From Comamonadaceae bacterium (lineage in GTDB: Bacteria > Pseudomonadota > Gammaproteobacteria > Burkholderiales > Burkholderiaceae_C), in the NCBI GenBank assembly GCA_009996515.1, contig JAACZV010000002.1:58117-122116 (forward strand): DNA of 64,000 nucleotides, given 5' to 3'. Of this stretch, positions 6,897-16,642 are shown one piece after another. Position 1 is the first letter of the stretch. Each line of letters opens with the position of its first letter. The notes under the pieces are model-generated. The model had not been told where the DNA came from, searched no databases, and worked only from the letters and a program-made list of their open reading frames with translations. The position numbers and the translations under genes are program-made.

Positions 6897-9460
6897 AGCA
6901 GATACCCCAGCTTCACCCGGAGGGCATTCGAGGAGTCGAACACGCGGATGCGGTTGTTGGAAATCTCGATGCGCCCGCCGGAGGAGGTGCCCCCGCTGAC
7001 GACATCGGACATGGCCCCGACCGTGAAGTTCTGCGCCCGGAGGACCCCGACCTCCGCGTAGCCGATGGCCGCCGCGGCGATGTAGGTGGAGACGTTGGCT
7101 GCGGTGAGCTGCCGGTCCAGCTTGGGCTGCCAGGCCTGCCACTCGTGGCTTCCGAGGCTCAGGCGCTTCCACTCCCCGTCGTCCGACTTGAAGGTCTGCG
7201 TGGTCGCCCCGCCGCTCGCGTCTGACCACGGGCGCTCCGTGATGAGGATGCCGTAGGTGGCGTTGCCGGGGGCGCCGATGGATGTCCGCTGCTTGAACTC
7301 CTGGCTCAGCCCCATCGGGTACTGCCAGGGGAGCTGGTTGGTATAGCGGGTGTCCTGGGCGGGCAGCGTGGTCATCTGCCCCTGCGGCGTCCCCCCGTTG
7401 TAGAGCGTCCCCGAGTTGCTCAGGGAGAGCTGGTTGTTGCTCACGGTGGTCCCCGTCCCCGCGCCGCCCCCGTAGAACTGCCCGGCCGCGTTGATGCCGA
7501 TTTGGTTGTTGGAGATGGAGCTGTCGGACGGCTGGCCGCTTATCGTCCCGTTCCAGGTTGCACCGTAGGTCGCGTTGGTCGCGCCCGTGTATCCGAGGCC
7601 GGAGAGCGTGACGTTGCTGTTCAGCCAGGAGGGGGAGGGGGTGATGTACGCAGAGGACAGCGCGGTGCCCGACCCGAAGATCAAGTTGCCCGCGGCGTCC
7701 CGGATAGTCAGCCCGCGGGTGTCGATGCGGTCAGCAGTAATGCTCCCGGCCTTGATGTGGCGGGCTTCCAGCGTCCCGTCCAGGACCATGCGGGACTCGA
7801 TGAGCTTGTCCCCGATGCGCCCCTTGGGAATCACCAGGGTGCTCACGCCGTCCACCACGCCCATGAAGAGCAGGGGCTGCGGCACGTAGTCCACCTGGGA
7901 CGCGCTAGGCACGAAGGTGAACTTGTCGGCCATGAAGACCATCTCGGACTGCGTGGGGGCGGAGTCACTGGAGGTCGCCGAGAGGCCAATGCCGGCGACG
8001 GCGAGCTTCCCGTCCGAGCGGGCCTGGACCTTCAGGGTGTAGTTGGCCTTGACGGTGCCGAGCTCTTCAGCGGCGGTAGTCGCCTTGGTCTCCACAGCGG
8101 CCAGCCGGTCGCCCACGCCCCCGGGGCCAACGATGGACGACTGGACGGACTGGATCGCCTGGGCGTTGGTTGCGTCAGCGGCGCTCCGTGTCGTGGCCTC
8201 GTCGGCGATGAGGGACAGCACGGTCTTGCCCTCGGGGATGGCGGAGGGGTCCACCCGTGCCTCCAGGACTGCCGCCCGGCTGGCGAGGGCGTTATCCCCG
8301 TCTACACGCGCCTGGTTGGCTGCGGTGACGCTGGCCTTGATGGCGGTGTCCTCGCTCTTGTAGGCCGCCTCCATGTTGGAGATGGAGATGGCGCGGGCGC
8401 TGGTCTCGTCTGCGAGGGCCTGCTCCACTGCGGTGATGCGGGCCGTCAGCTCCGGCGGGATAGGTCCCCCACCTTCTCCACCGCCCCCACCGCCTGCCGA
8501 TGCTTCCAGGCTGGTGATCCTGGACGCGAGGGCCGCATCGGCGGTCACACGGGCGGTCTGCTCCGACGTGATGCTCGCGTGCAGGGAGGCGTCGGCTGTC
8601 TCCAGGTCGGCCCGGATGGCCTCCACTGCGGATGCGATGGCGTTGTCAGCGGAGCTCCTGGCGTTCGACTCGGTGACGATTGCCGCTGCCGTCGAAGCGG
8701 TCTCGGCTGCCAGGGTGGTGAGCTGGGACGCGAGGGCCCCGGACTCGTCAACCAGGGCCTGCTGCTTGCTTTGGAGGGCGGCCACGGCAGCCCCGGTCGA
8801 AGCCGTCAGCGTAGTGAGCTGGGACGCGAGGGACTCCACTGCGGACTGCCGCGCCTCGGTCTCCATGGTGATGGCGGCGCCGCGCTCACGCGCTTCCAGC
8901 AGCAGGGCCGCTGCGCGGGCGGCTGCCTCTTCCTGGATTGCTGCTGTGCGGGCGATGGCCTCCTGGAGAATCTTCCAGGCCACGGTCCCGACGACATCCT
9001 CCGGGCCGGAGATGCGCTCGATTTCCTCGCGCAGGGACAGCTCCAGCTCGGACGGCGTGATCTGCCCGTTGAGGAGGTCCTTGATGCCGCCCTGCGACAG
9101 CTCGATGCCCGGGGGAACCGTGCCGCCTGCCGTCCCGCCGCCTATGAGCGCCATGTCCAGGGCTTCCTGCGCCATGTAGAAAGCCTGCTTGGAGTCAACC
9201 GTGAGGGTGGCCCCAGGGAGCTGCGTGCCGTCCTTGTAGTCGGTGAGCAGGACTCCGGGGCTGGTGCGGCGCACCACGCGGACGAGACGGTTGAGCGGGA
9301 CGGACGGGATGGAAACGGCGGCGTCGCCCACCCAGGTGAACATCGAGGTGGGAACCCCGTCGATGTAGACGGAGATGTGCTCCTTGCGGAGGTACGGAGG
9401 GGTGGCGAGCGTCATGGCGCCGCCCGTACCCCGCGCTTCAACGATGGAGTAGTAGGTCAT
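6893..9460 (-). CDS. tail fibre: T7 gp17-type N-terminus fused to a gpJ-like shaft
   Basis: 855 residues. Positions 1-125 match the T7 tail-fibre attachment domain (SIVEARGTGG, PYLRKEHISVYIDG, DYKDGTQLPGATLTVDS). A long coiled-coil/trimer region follows (about 150-420) with repeats such as ESLASQLTTLTASTGAAV and SARAISISNMEAAYKSE-like units. Residues about 480-580 (DKFTFVPS, GSITADRIDTRGLTIRDAAG) resemble the central fibre region of lambda gpJ-type proteins. The C-terminal third is Gly/Ser/Asn-rich with possible receptor-binding folds. The T7 part should dock on the tail; the distal part determines host range. Confidence 0.9.
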   Translation of the reverse strand: MTYYSIVEARGTGGAMTLATPPYLRKEHISVYIDGVPTSMFTWVGDAAVSIPSVPLNRLVRVVRRTSPGVLLTDYKDGTQLPGATLTVDSKQAFYMAQEALDMALIGGGTAGGTVPPGIELSQGGIKDLLNGQITPSELELSLREEIERISGPEDVVGTVAWKILQEAIARTAAIQEEAAARAAALLLEARERGAAITMETEARQSAVESLASQLTTLTASTGAAVAALQSKQQALVDESGALASQLTTLAAETASTAAAIVTESNARSSADNAIASAVEAIRADLETADASLHASITSEQTARVTADAALASRITSLEASAGGGGGGEGGGPIPPELTARITAVEQALADETSARAISISNMEAAYKSEDTAIKASVTAANQARVDGDNALASRAAVLEARVDPSAIPEGKTVLSLIADEATTRSAADATNAQAIQSVQSSIVGPGGVGDRLAAVETKATTAAEELGTVKANYTLKVQARSDGKLAVAGIGLSATSSDSAPTQSEMVFMADKFTFVPSASQVDYVPQPLLFMGVVDGVSTLVIPKGRIGDKLIESRMVLDGTLEARHIKAGSITADRIDTRGLTIRDAAGNLIFGSGTALSSAYITPSPSWLNSNVTLSGLGYTGATNATYGATWNGTISGQPSDSSISNNQIGINAAGQFYGGGAGTGTTVSNNQLSLSNSGTLYNGGTPQGQMTTLPAQDTRYTNQLPWQYPMGLSQEFKQRTSIGAPGNATYGILITERPWSDASGGATTQTFKSDDGEWKRLSLGSHEWQAWQPKLDRQLTAANVSTYIAAAAIGYAEVGVLRAQNFTVGAMSDVVSGGTSSGGRIEISNNRIRVFDSSNALRVKLGYLL

Positions 9461-9472
9461 TGGAGGGTTAGA

Positions 9473-9490
9473 AAGGGCCCCTCCGGGCCT
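9473..9490 (-). other. hairpin between the gp16-like gene and the tail fibre gene
   Basis: On the minus strand AAGGCCC and GGGCCCTT flank a short GGA/G loop and are followed by a T-poor TTTCTAA. It may be a weak terminator or an RNA-processing structure in the 49-bp gap. Confidence 0.3.
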
Positions 9491-9509
9491 TGAGCGGCTG
9501 GAAGGGGCG

Positions 9510-12500
9510 TTACGGGGTGCGGGTCTTGGAAGGGTCGCTGGCGGGGTGGTCCGCCGCCCAGGCCTGGAAGAGGCCGTTCAGCCCGTACATGCGGCCAAGG
9601 ACGGGGATGAGACCAACGAGGTCCTGAGCTTCCTTCCGGGTCGTCGTGTCGGTCCCCAAGGTCATGCCGCCGAGGGTCGCGAAGGAGTTGCCGAGCCGCT
9701 TCAGCACGATGGTGCTGGGCGTGTTCAGGAAGCTCCGGCCGGAGTCGTTGGCCGTGATGCCCGGCTGGGCCAAGGAGTCGCCACCGGACGCGACGTTGTA
9801 GGTCGTCTCCAGGAGCAGACTCAGGCTGCCCATCGACGCCATGCGGAAGAACGCGGCGCCTGCCACCTTGTCTGGTTGCAGCCTGGTGTCCAGCTCGCCG
9901 GGGAAGTTGATGGCGGACTGCACGCTGTAGGCCAGGGCCTCGGCCAGGAAGCCGATGGTGAACACATGCCACATGGTCTGGTCGTTGTAGAAGAGGTTCT
10001 TCAACGTGTTCTTCGCGTGGCCCACCAGGAAGAACGTCTTCAGTTCCCCGAAGATTTTCCCGATGGGGCCGTGCATGAACGGGGCGGTCTCGCCGATGTC
10101 GTGGTCCTGGATGGCCTCCCGGGCCTGCCTGGAGAGGAAGGTCTGGAAGGTCTCGTAGGTCCCCGGGTCGGACTGCTGCCACCGCTCGTAGTCGATGCTC
10201 GTGACGGTGCCCTTGGAGTCCACCTCGGAGTGGGCCCGGAAGGCGTCCATGAGTTCCTGGGGGTCGTCCACGCCCTGGCTCAACCAGCGGCGCTCCTGCT
10301 TGGTCCCCAGCTTGCGGCCCCTGGAGAGGCCCGACAGTTCCTGGATGGCCCCGAGGGCGGCCCACTGCTTGGACAGCGAGGTCAGCGACGCGTTGCCCGA
10401 GAGGCGGTCGGTGATGTGCGACAGGCGGTTGGCTGTGTACTCGGTGCGGCTCATGGCCTGGCCGAAGAACCCGTCCGCAATCTCCTGGCCGCGGGCGTAG
10501 TGCCCTGCCAGCTCGGAGCCGAAGCCCGACATCAAGCGGACCTGGCGGGCCAGCCCCTCGTCCGGCAGGTACCCCTGGCGGAGGGCCGTGAGGAACCCCC
10601 GGAGGGACGGCATCTGCGACATCATGTTCTTGAAGCCGAACATAGCGACCGCCTTGTTCATCTCGAAGAACGCGGCGATGCCTAGCTGGGGCAGCATGAC
10701 GGAGCGGGTGTAGGCCCGGAGGACCCCCGCGCTGCGGTTGGCGAGGCTGAAGGCCTGGTCCGACATGGGCCGGCCGACGATGTGGTTGTAGACATCCTGG
10801 AGGCGCTGCACGTCCGCGGAGATGCGGCCGGCGTCGCTGCCCAGGGCCGCCTTGCCCTCATCGGCCACGGCCTGGAGCTGGCGGGCCCAGTCCGCATCGC
10901 TGGTGATGCCGTGCTTGGCGAGGCCGATGCGGCCGGCCATGCCCTGGGCGTAGTGGTCCACCAGGACGCGGGCGTCGTTCTCCCACAGGTCCGACATGCG
11001 GAGCTTGCCCTGCGGGGTCGTGACCTCGGCCGCAGGGTCGAGCTGGAAGCGGAACTTCAGGTTCGCCATGCGGCCAGCATCGGCGTCCTGCGGCTTCACC
11101 TCGAAGAGGAGGTCCACGAGGTCGTCGATGTGGTTGTCTGCGACGCCCATCGCGTTCAGCTCGGTGCGCAGGGTGCCCATGTCGCGGCCCCCGAGGGCAG
11201 CGTCACGGATGGCCGGGCTGAACTCCAGCGCCTTGACGGCCTGGAGGAACCCTTTGCCCTTCGCGTGGAGCAGCTCGGCGTCCGTCTTGCCCTCCATGCC
11301 GGGCCGCTTGCGCATGCGCTCGATGACCCCCTGCTTGTCCTTGATGCCGGCGGCCAGGAGGGAGTAGAGGGCCTCGTCGCCGTGCAGGCGGGCCATGTCA
11401 CGAATCTGCCCTTGGTGCCATATACGGTTCGTGTAGAGGTCGTCGGCCTTGACGTGCTCGGCGCCCTTCACGCCCGCATCCTGGGCCGCCTTGAGCATGC
11501 GCCGGTAGAAGGTCTGCATGGCGCTGGAGGCCTTCTGGACGTGGGCCTGTGCCTCCTTCGGCAGCGAGGCCAGGAAGTCGGGGTCATGGGTGGCCTTGGT
11601 GACCCACTGGTGGAACTCCTGCTCGAAGGCGTGGCGGTTCCACAGCGAGACCTTGAGGTCCTTCACGGCTGCGTCGAAGGCGGCCTGGCGGTCCACATGG
11701 AAGGCCCCTGCGATGACTCGCCGGGTGTGGTCCTTCCACTCGGATGCGCTCATGGCCCGTGCCTCGTAGCCGTTGCCCACGCCGTCCTTCACCAGCTTTG
11801 CGGCGAGTGTGCGGACGGTGCGCAGGGCGGACCCATCGAACAGGGCCGCGTAGTCGAAGCGCAGCTTGCGGAAGCCGGTCTCGGCCCGCTGCGGGGAGGC
11901 TCCAGGTGCGAGAGCCGCGCCCATCGAGCGGTGGTCTCCGGAGTCCGCGTGGGTGAACCCCTCTGGGGCCGGGCCGTCGTACTGGTCCAGGGTCTCCGGG
12001 AGGACCGCCTTGCGCCCCTCGGGGGTGTCCACCAGCAGCTTGCCGATGTCCCGGTTGAAGCCCGCGACGGTGCCCTCCAGGGTCTCGCCTTCGCGGCCCT
12101 GCCAGCTCACCTCCTTGCCGACCCACTTCTCATGCGGGTGGGCAGTGGGGGCCTGGATGGGGGTGGAGGGGGCTGCGGAGGCAGGGACCACATACAGCGG
12201 GTTGTCCTGCGCCGCCAGCAGTTCGCGCTGGTTGTACGCGGCCTCCTCGGTGAGCCTGCGGGCCTCGGCCTCTTCGGCGGTGCGGGCGGCCTCCGCTGCT
12301 TCCCACTGGGCCTCCTTCTCTGCCCGGCGGGCCGCTGCGGTGGCCGCATCCAGGCCGGCCAGGTCGGCAGCCTTGCGGGCCTTCACGCGGTCCTCCAGCA
12401 GGCGCCGGAAGGCACCCACGCCGGGGCCCTCGATGACCGGATTCTTGGCGTTGGCCTCGGCCGTGGAGCCGGGGAAGTGGGTCATGGTCTCCATGTCCAC

Positions 12501-13640
12501 GGCGGCGTCCATGCGGGCCTTGGCGGCCTCGCTGGGGGCTGGGCGGCCCGTGGCCCTGCCGTTGGCATTCGGGGCGTTCTCCCGCAGCCAGGCCGTGGAG
12601 TCCTCGCGCATCCGTTCGCTGAGGCGGTTGAGCCACAGCTCGTCCGGCTCCGGTGGGCCGTGTATCCCGTCGAGGGCCTTCTCGGCATCCTCGGGGGACA
12701 GCCGGCCGGTCTCCAGGTCGTGGACGATGCGGGATGCCTCGTGGGCCTGGCGTAGGGACTGCACCTCGGCCGCGGTGGGCTGGCCGCCTTCCTCCAGCTT
12801 GCGCAGGGCGCGGATAGCTTCGACATCCCGGAGGGCAACGTCAGCGGCCCGGGAGCCCGCGCGAGCTCCCCGGACGGCGAATGGGAGGGTCAGGCCTGCG
12901 CCCAGGAGGCCGGCCATCAAGACCCCCGAGGTGTCGTGCTCGTAGTTGAGGTCCTGGCGGAGCTTCTCAATGCCGGCGTTCTCGGCCGCACCGAGGCCCA
13001 CCGCGGCTGCCACGGCCTTGCCCCCAGCGGAGCGCGAGGCGTTGGATGCGGCCAGGCCTGCGGCGGCCTCCATGCGGGCCAGGGTGGAGGCGTCCTTCGC
13101 CAGCTTCACGGCACGGCCAGCCCTGTAGGCGCCAGCCGCGTAGGTGGCCCCGCCAGTGACCGCACCGGCCAACAGGTTCTCCGGCATGGCGACCCCGAAG
13201 GCGAACCGCGCTGCCTGGCCCCAAGCGCCCATGTCCTCCAGCCGCTGCTGGTCCTCCTGCTTCTGGAGCAGGCGGTCGCGGATGAAGTAGGCGTGGCCCT
13301 TCGAGGATGCCTTGTAGAGCTCCGGCACGAGGTCCGGGCGGATGCCCCGCTCAAGCTCGGCCAGGCTGGGGTCCGTCAGCGCGTTGTAGTTCGGGTCCGC
13401 GTCAACGGGGCGGCTCGCCAGCCAAGCCAGCGCACCGTCCACGATGCCATCCTGGCGCCACATGGAGCCCAGGTAGTCGCCCCGGGTGGCGCTGCGTTCC
13501 CGCGTGAGGCGGGCTTCGGATTGCTCCCAGGCATCCGGCAGGGCCGGCGCGAGGGACGTGTCCAGGAGCCCGAAGTCATCCGCAGGGCGCAGTGGCGCAA
13601 GGGACGAGACGGGCATCTGAGGGAGGGTGGTCTTGGGCAT
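9510..13640 (-). CDS. internal virion protein D (T7 gp16-like ejection protein)
   Basis: 1376 residues, comparable with T7 gp16 (1318), and last of the internal-core genes. It is largely helical and alanine-rich, with hydrophobic glycine-rich stretches near 150-260 suited to membrane insertion during DNA ejection. I see no lytic-transglycosylase motif at its N-terminus, unlike T7 gp16; a lysozyme domain is in the neighbouring gp15-like protein instead. Expected to form the trans-periplasmic conduit with the gp14- and gp15-like proteins. Confidence 0.85.
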   Translation of the reverse strand: MPKTTLPQMPVSSLAPLRPADDFGLLDTSLAPALPDAWEQSEARLTRERSATRGDYLGSMWRQDGIVDGALAWLASRPVDADPNYNALTDPSLAELERGIRPDLVPELYKASSKGHAYFIRDRLLQKQEDQQRLEDMGAWGQAARFAFGVAMPENLLAGAVTGGATYAAGAYRAGRAVKLAKDASTLARMEAAAGLAASNASRSAGGKAVAAAVGLGAAENAGIEKLRQDLNYEHDTSGVLMAGLLGAGLTLPFAVRGARAGSRAADVALRDVEAIRALRKLEEGGQPTAAEVQSLRQAHEASRIVHDLETGRLSPEDAEKALDGIHGPPEPDELWLNRLSERMREDSTAWLRENAPNANGRATGRPAPSEAAKARMDAAVDMETMTHFPGSTAEANAKNPVIEGPGVGAFRRLLEDRVKARKAADLAGLDAATAAARRAEKEAQWEAAEAARTAEEAEARRLTEEAAYNQRELLAAQDNPLYVVPASAAPSTPIQAPTAHPHEKWVGKEVSWQGREGETLEGTVAGFNRDIGKLLVDTPEGRKAVLPETLDQYDGPAPEGFTHADSGDHRSMGAALAPGASPQRAETGFRKLRFDYAALFDGSALRTVRTLAAKLVKDGVGNGYEARAMSASEWKDHTRRVIAGAFHVDRQAAFDAAVKDLKVSLWNRHAFEQEFHQWVTKATHDPDFLASLPKEAQAHVQKASSAMQTFYRRMLKAAQDAGVKGAEHVKADDLYTNRIWHQGQIRDMARLHGDEALYSLLAAGIKDKQGVIERMRKRPGMEGKTDAELLHAKGKGFLQAVKALEFSPAIRDAALGGRDMGTLRTELNAMGVADNHIDDLVDLLFEVKPQDADAGRMANLKFRFQLDPAAEVTTPQGKLRMSDLWENDARVLVDHYAQGMAGRIGLAKHGITSDADWARQLQAVADEGKAALGSDAGRISADVQRLQDVYNHIVGRPMSDQAFSLANRSAGVLRAYTRSVMLPQLGIAAFFEMNKAVAMFGFKNMMSQMPSLRGFLTALRQGYLPDEGLARQVRLMSGFGSELAGHYARGQEIADGFFGQAMSRTEYTANRLSHITDRLSGNASLTSLSKQWAALGAIQELSGLSRGRKLGTKQERRWLSQGVDDPQELMDAFRAHSEVDSKGTVTSIDYERWQQSDPGTYETFQTFLSRQAREAIQDHDIGETAPFMHGPIGKIFGELKTFFLVGHAKNTLKNLFYNDQTMWHVFTIGFLAEALAYSVQSAINFPGELDTRLQPDKVAGAAFFRMASMGSLSLLLETTYNVASGGDSLAQPGITANDSGRSFLNTPSTIVLKRLGNSFATLGGMTLGTDTTTRKEAQDLVGLIPVLGRMYGLNGLFQAWAADHPASDPSKTRTP

Positions 13641-13654
13641 CAGGGGTGGTGGGG

Positions 13655-16642
13655 TTACTTGAGGGCCATCGCCTGGAGCTTGTTGCCCGGCAAGCGTCCG
13701 GCCTCAGCCAGGCGCTGGGACCAGAAGGTCGGCCCCCGGAGCAGCGCGTCCCGGAGACCGGCACGGCGGGTGTCCTCCTGGCGCTCGCCGGCCTGGTTGG
13801 TGAAGTAGGTCTTGGTCTCGGCCAGGAAGGCGTCCTGGTCGTTGTCCTTGAGGGCATTCCAGGCCTTCACGAAGGACTTGGGGTTGCCCGTCTGGTAGGC
13901 GATGTCAACCATCACTGCCTTCTGCTGGGCGGTCATGGAGGACCACAGGCCGGGGGCCACCGACTCGGCGACTGCTTCGGTCTGCTTCATGTACCTGGGC
14001 AGGGCGACCATGACCAGGCGCTTTGCTTGGTCCTGGGTCAGCGACAGGGTGCCGGCCTTGACGGACTCGATGCGCGACTCGGGGACCCCGGCGGCCTTGA
14101 GGTCGGCGTCCACGGTGGCCTTGTTGGCCGCCAGGTTGTAGCCCATGCCGATGTTCTTGCCGGCCCCGCGTGCGGGGTCGTCGTAGGCGGTGAGGGCCAC
14201 GCCTTCGCCCATGGCGACGAGGGAGGCTGCGAGGAACTGCGGGTCGTGGCCGCCATACGGGCGCAGGCTCCCGTTGAAGTCCTTGAGGAACTCCGTGGCG
14301 ACGGATGCGGTGGTGCGGATGTCCAAAGCGTTGGTGGATGTGGTGTTGGTGAACTGGAGCGGGCCCGTGCCGTTAGTCCCGAAGCCGAACTGCGGGTGCC
14401 TCTTCAGGCGGTCCTTGATGGAGCTGGATTGCTTGTCCTTCCATGCGTCCAGCGCGGAGCCAGTCACAAGGCCCATGGCCTCGCCCTTCGCCATCACCTC
14501 GGGGGGGATGTCGAGGACCGAGCCGTCCTTCTTGTGGGCCGCCAGGTAGGCGCCGAGCTGCTGCTTGTCCTCGGGGGTGAGGACCCGGCGGGCAGCCACC
14601 CGCTTGATTTCGGTGGCGAGGTCCATGACGACGGGAACCGACTTCTTGGGGATTCCGTCGAGAGCAAGCTGCACGGCGTACTTGCCCTCGGCGCCCAGCG
14701 GGGAGAGCTGCACGGTCCAGGTTCCGTCGCTGCGGTCGGACAGGCTGGCGTCCTTCGCGAGCCGGGCGGTGAACTCGGAGAGGGCCGTCTGCGCGTCTGC
14801 TCCCCCGAGGCCGGGCGGGACCTTGACTGCCATCTGGCTGGTCGTGTCCAGGACGTAGTTGTTCTTGTACCAGGAGGACAACTGGGCTTCGATCTGCGAC
14901 TCGCTCAGATTCGGGTTTCGGGAGAGCATGCTGCGGAGCTGGAGGGCGCCCTCCGCCTTCAGCAGGGCCACGTTCTCCGGCCGGCCGTTCCCGCCGATCC
15001 AGGTCGGGAACATGCTGGACCCTTCGACGTGCTTTGCAACCTTGTCGCTCACCAGCTTCTGGTACTCGGGCGTCTTGGCGAACTCCTCGGCGCGCTTCTT
15101 TGCCGCCGGGTCGATGGTCCGGTAGGCGGCCTCGTAGGCGCCCTTGGTGTCCGCGCCGCCGTCCGCGTGTGCCTGATAGGCCTCCAAGAGCTGCTGGGCG
15201 TCCTCGTTGAAATACTGGGAGCGCAGCGCGGGGGCCACGGCCAGCGCCCGGTACATGGCACTGAGGGCCTGGAACGCGGGGGGCGGGCCGCCGGCACTCG
15301 GTACGGTGACGAGGTTTGCTTCGACGAAGCGGGTCAGCTCGGCAACGGGCTTGCTGCCACCCCAGCGGAGGACCTGGCGCACCGTCTCGGTCATCGCGTC
15401 GGAAGCGCCCGCAGCGTCCCCGGCGCGAATCCGGTCGGTCATCGCGAGGAGAGCGGGGCCCAGTCGCCTGGTGGCGATTTCCCCCTGGACGTTATCGGGC
15501 AGCAGGGCCAGCATGCCGGCGTCTGCGTAGCCATCAAAGGCCGTGGCCGCGTGGTCCTTCATGGCACGGTCGCGTGCCTGGTTGAGGATGGAGGCGAACT
15601 GCTCGGGCGACTTGATGGCGCCCCCCTTGTGGAAGTGGGGGAGGAGCAGTTCCGGCGTGACCTGGGCGGCCTGGCCGGTGTCGATCATGCGGTACAAGTC
15701 GTCGAGCGTCTTGCCGTTGGAGTGGGCGTTCTCCTGCTCAATGCGGTGGTCCCGGATGGTGGCCGCGTGCTGGCGGGCGGAGTCAACCTGGGCGGACAGC
15801 TCGGGGTTCTTGGAGCGCAGCGTCGTCCCGTCCGCGAGGCGGCGGTCGAAGGCGTCGAAGAGTTCCGGGCTGCCCCCGAGCTTCTCGCTGTTCGCCATGA
15901 GCTGGCGCAGCAGAAGCGTGGCGGCCTCCTTGGGGGTCTTGCCCAGGCCAGCGGCGCGGGTCTCGAAGCCGGCCCATTCCAGGGCCACGCCGTCTGCCGT
16001 CAGGTCCGTGCTGAAGCGGTCCCCGGCGTCCTGGAACAGGATGGAGTTGTTGGTCTCTTCGAGCTTCTTGACCTGGCGGCGCTGGTAGTCGTCGCGGAGG
16101 TGGGTGTCCAGGTTGTCCAGGTGCCCGCCCAGGACCGCCGCCGCGGTGTTATCGGCGACCCCGGCGAGGGCCTGCCTGCGCCGCTCGGCAAGGAACGTGT
16201 CCAGCTTGAAGTCCGGCTGATCGACAGCCTGGAAGTAGGCCTCAGCCGTGTCGGCGTTGATACGCTGGGCGGCTCGCTGCGCTGTGCCTGCGTTGAGCTC
16301 CCGGAGGTACGAAGGGGCGAGGGCCGGCCGCACGTTGCTGGGGGCGGCAGGGGTCGGTTGGTACAGCGCCGCCACGGGGTCCTCAAGCCGCTGCGCTTCG
16401 GCCTTGGCCTGGGCGGCGGCCTCGGGGGCCTGGAGTTGATCGAGCTGGTCACTGCGCCGTGCTTCGGCCTGGGCCAGGTTCTGGAGTGCCGGGTTGAAGG
16501 CGGAGAGGCCCTGCATGAGCCCCGCCAGCTCAGGGTTGCCGACTGGGAGGGAGGAGACGTAGGAGCCTTGGCGGGCAGACACGGTGGACTGAGGCGCCTG
16601 GCTGCGGCCCTGCTGGACCTGGGGGCGGGGCTGGTTGCTCAT
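13655..16642 (-). CDS. internal virion protein C (T7 gp15-like) with C-terminal GH24 lysozyme domain
   Basis: 995 residues against 747 in T7 gp15; the extra length is a C-terminal domain from about residue 805. That domain shows MGEGVALTAYDDPARG, with the GH24 catalytic Glu and an Asp nine residues later, then NIGMGYN where GH24 usually has TIGYG, so the expected Thr is Asn. Downstream RLVMVALPRY and MTAQQKAVMVDIAYQTGN also fit GH24 lysozymes. The virion protein probably cleaves peptidoglycan during entry, a job done by gp16 in T7. Its ATG overlaps the previous stop. Confidence 0.88.
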   Translation of the reverse strand: MSNQPRPQVQQGRSQAPQSTVSARQGSYVSSLPVGNPELAGLMQGLSAFNPALQNLAQAEARRSDQLDQLQAPEAAAQAKAEAQRLEDPVAALYQPTPAAPSNVRPALAPSYLRELNAGTAQRAAQRINADTAEAYFQAVDQPDFKLDTFLAERRRQALAGVADNTAAAVLGGHLDNLDTHLRDDYQRRQVKKLEETNNSILFQDAGDRFSTDLTADGVALEWAGFETRAAGLGKTPKEAATLLLRQLMANSEKLGGSPELFDAFDRRLADGTTLRSKNPELSAQVDSARQHAATIRDHRIEQENAHSNGKTLDDLYRMIDTGQAAQVTPELLLPHFHKGGAIKSPEQFASILNQARDRAMKDHAATAFDGYADAGMLALLPDNVQGEIATRRLGPALLAMTDRIRAGDAAGASDAMTETVRQVLRWGGSKPVAELTRFVEANLVTVPSAGGPPPAFQALSAMYRALAVAPALRSQYFNEDAQQLLEAYQAHADGGADTKGAYEAAYRTIDPAAKKRAEEFAKTPEYQKLVSDKVAKHVEGSSMFPTWIGGNGRPENVALLKAEGALQLRSMLSRNPNLSESQIEAQLSSWYKNNYVLDTTSQMAVKVPPGLGGADAQTALSEFTARLAKDASLSDRSDGTWTVQLSPLGAEGKYAVQLALDGIPKKSVPVVMDLATEIKRVAARRVLTPEDKQQLGAYLAAHKKDGSVLDIPPEVMAKGEAMGLVTGSALDAWKDKQSSSIKDRLKRHPQFGFGTNGTGPLQFTNTTSTNALDIRTTASVATEFLKDFNGSLRPYGGHDPQFLAASLVAMGEGVALTAYDDPARGAGKNIGMGYNLAANKATVDADLKAAGVPESRIESVKAGTLSLTQDQAKRLVMVALPRYMKQTEAVAESVAPGLWSSMTAQQKAVMVDIAYQTGNPKSFVKAWNALKDNDQDAFLAETKTYFTNQAGERQEDTRRAGLRDALLRGPTFWSQRLAEAGRLPGNKLQAMALK

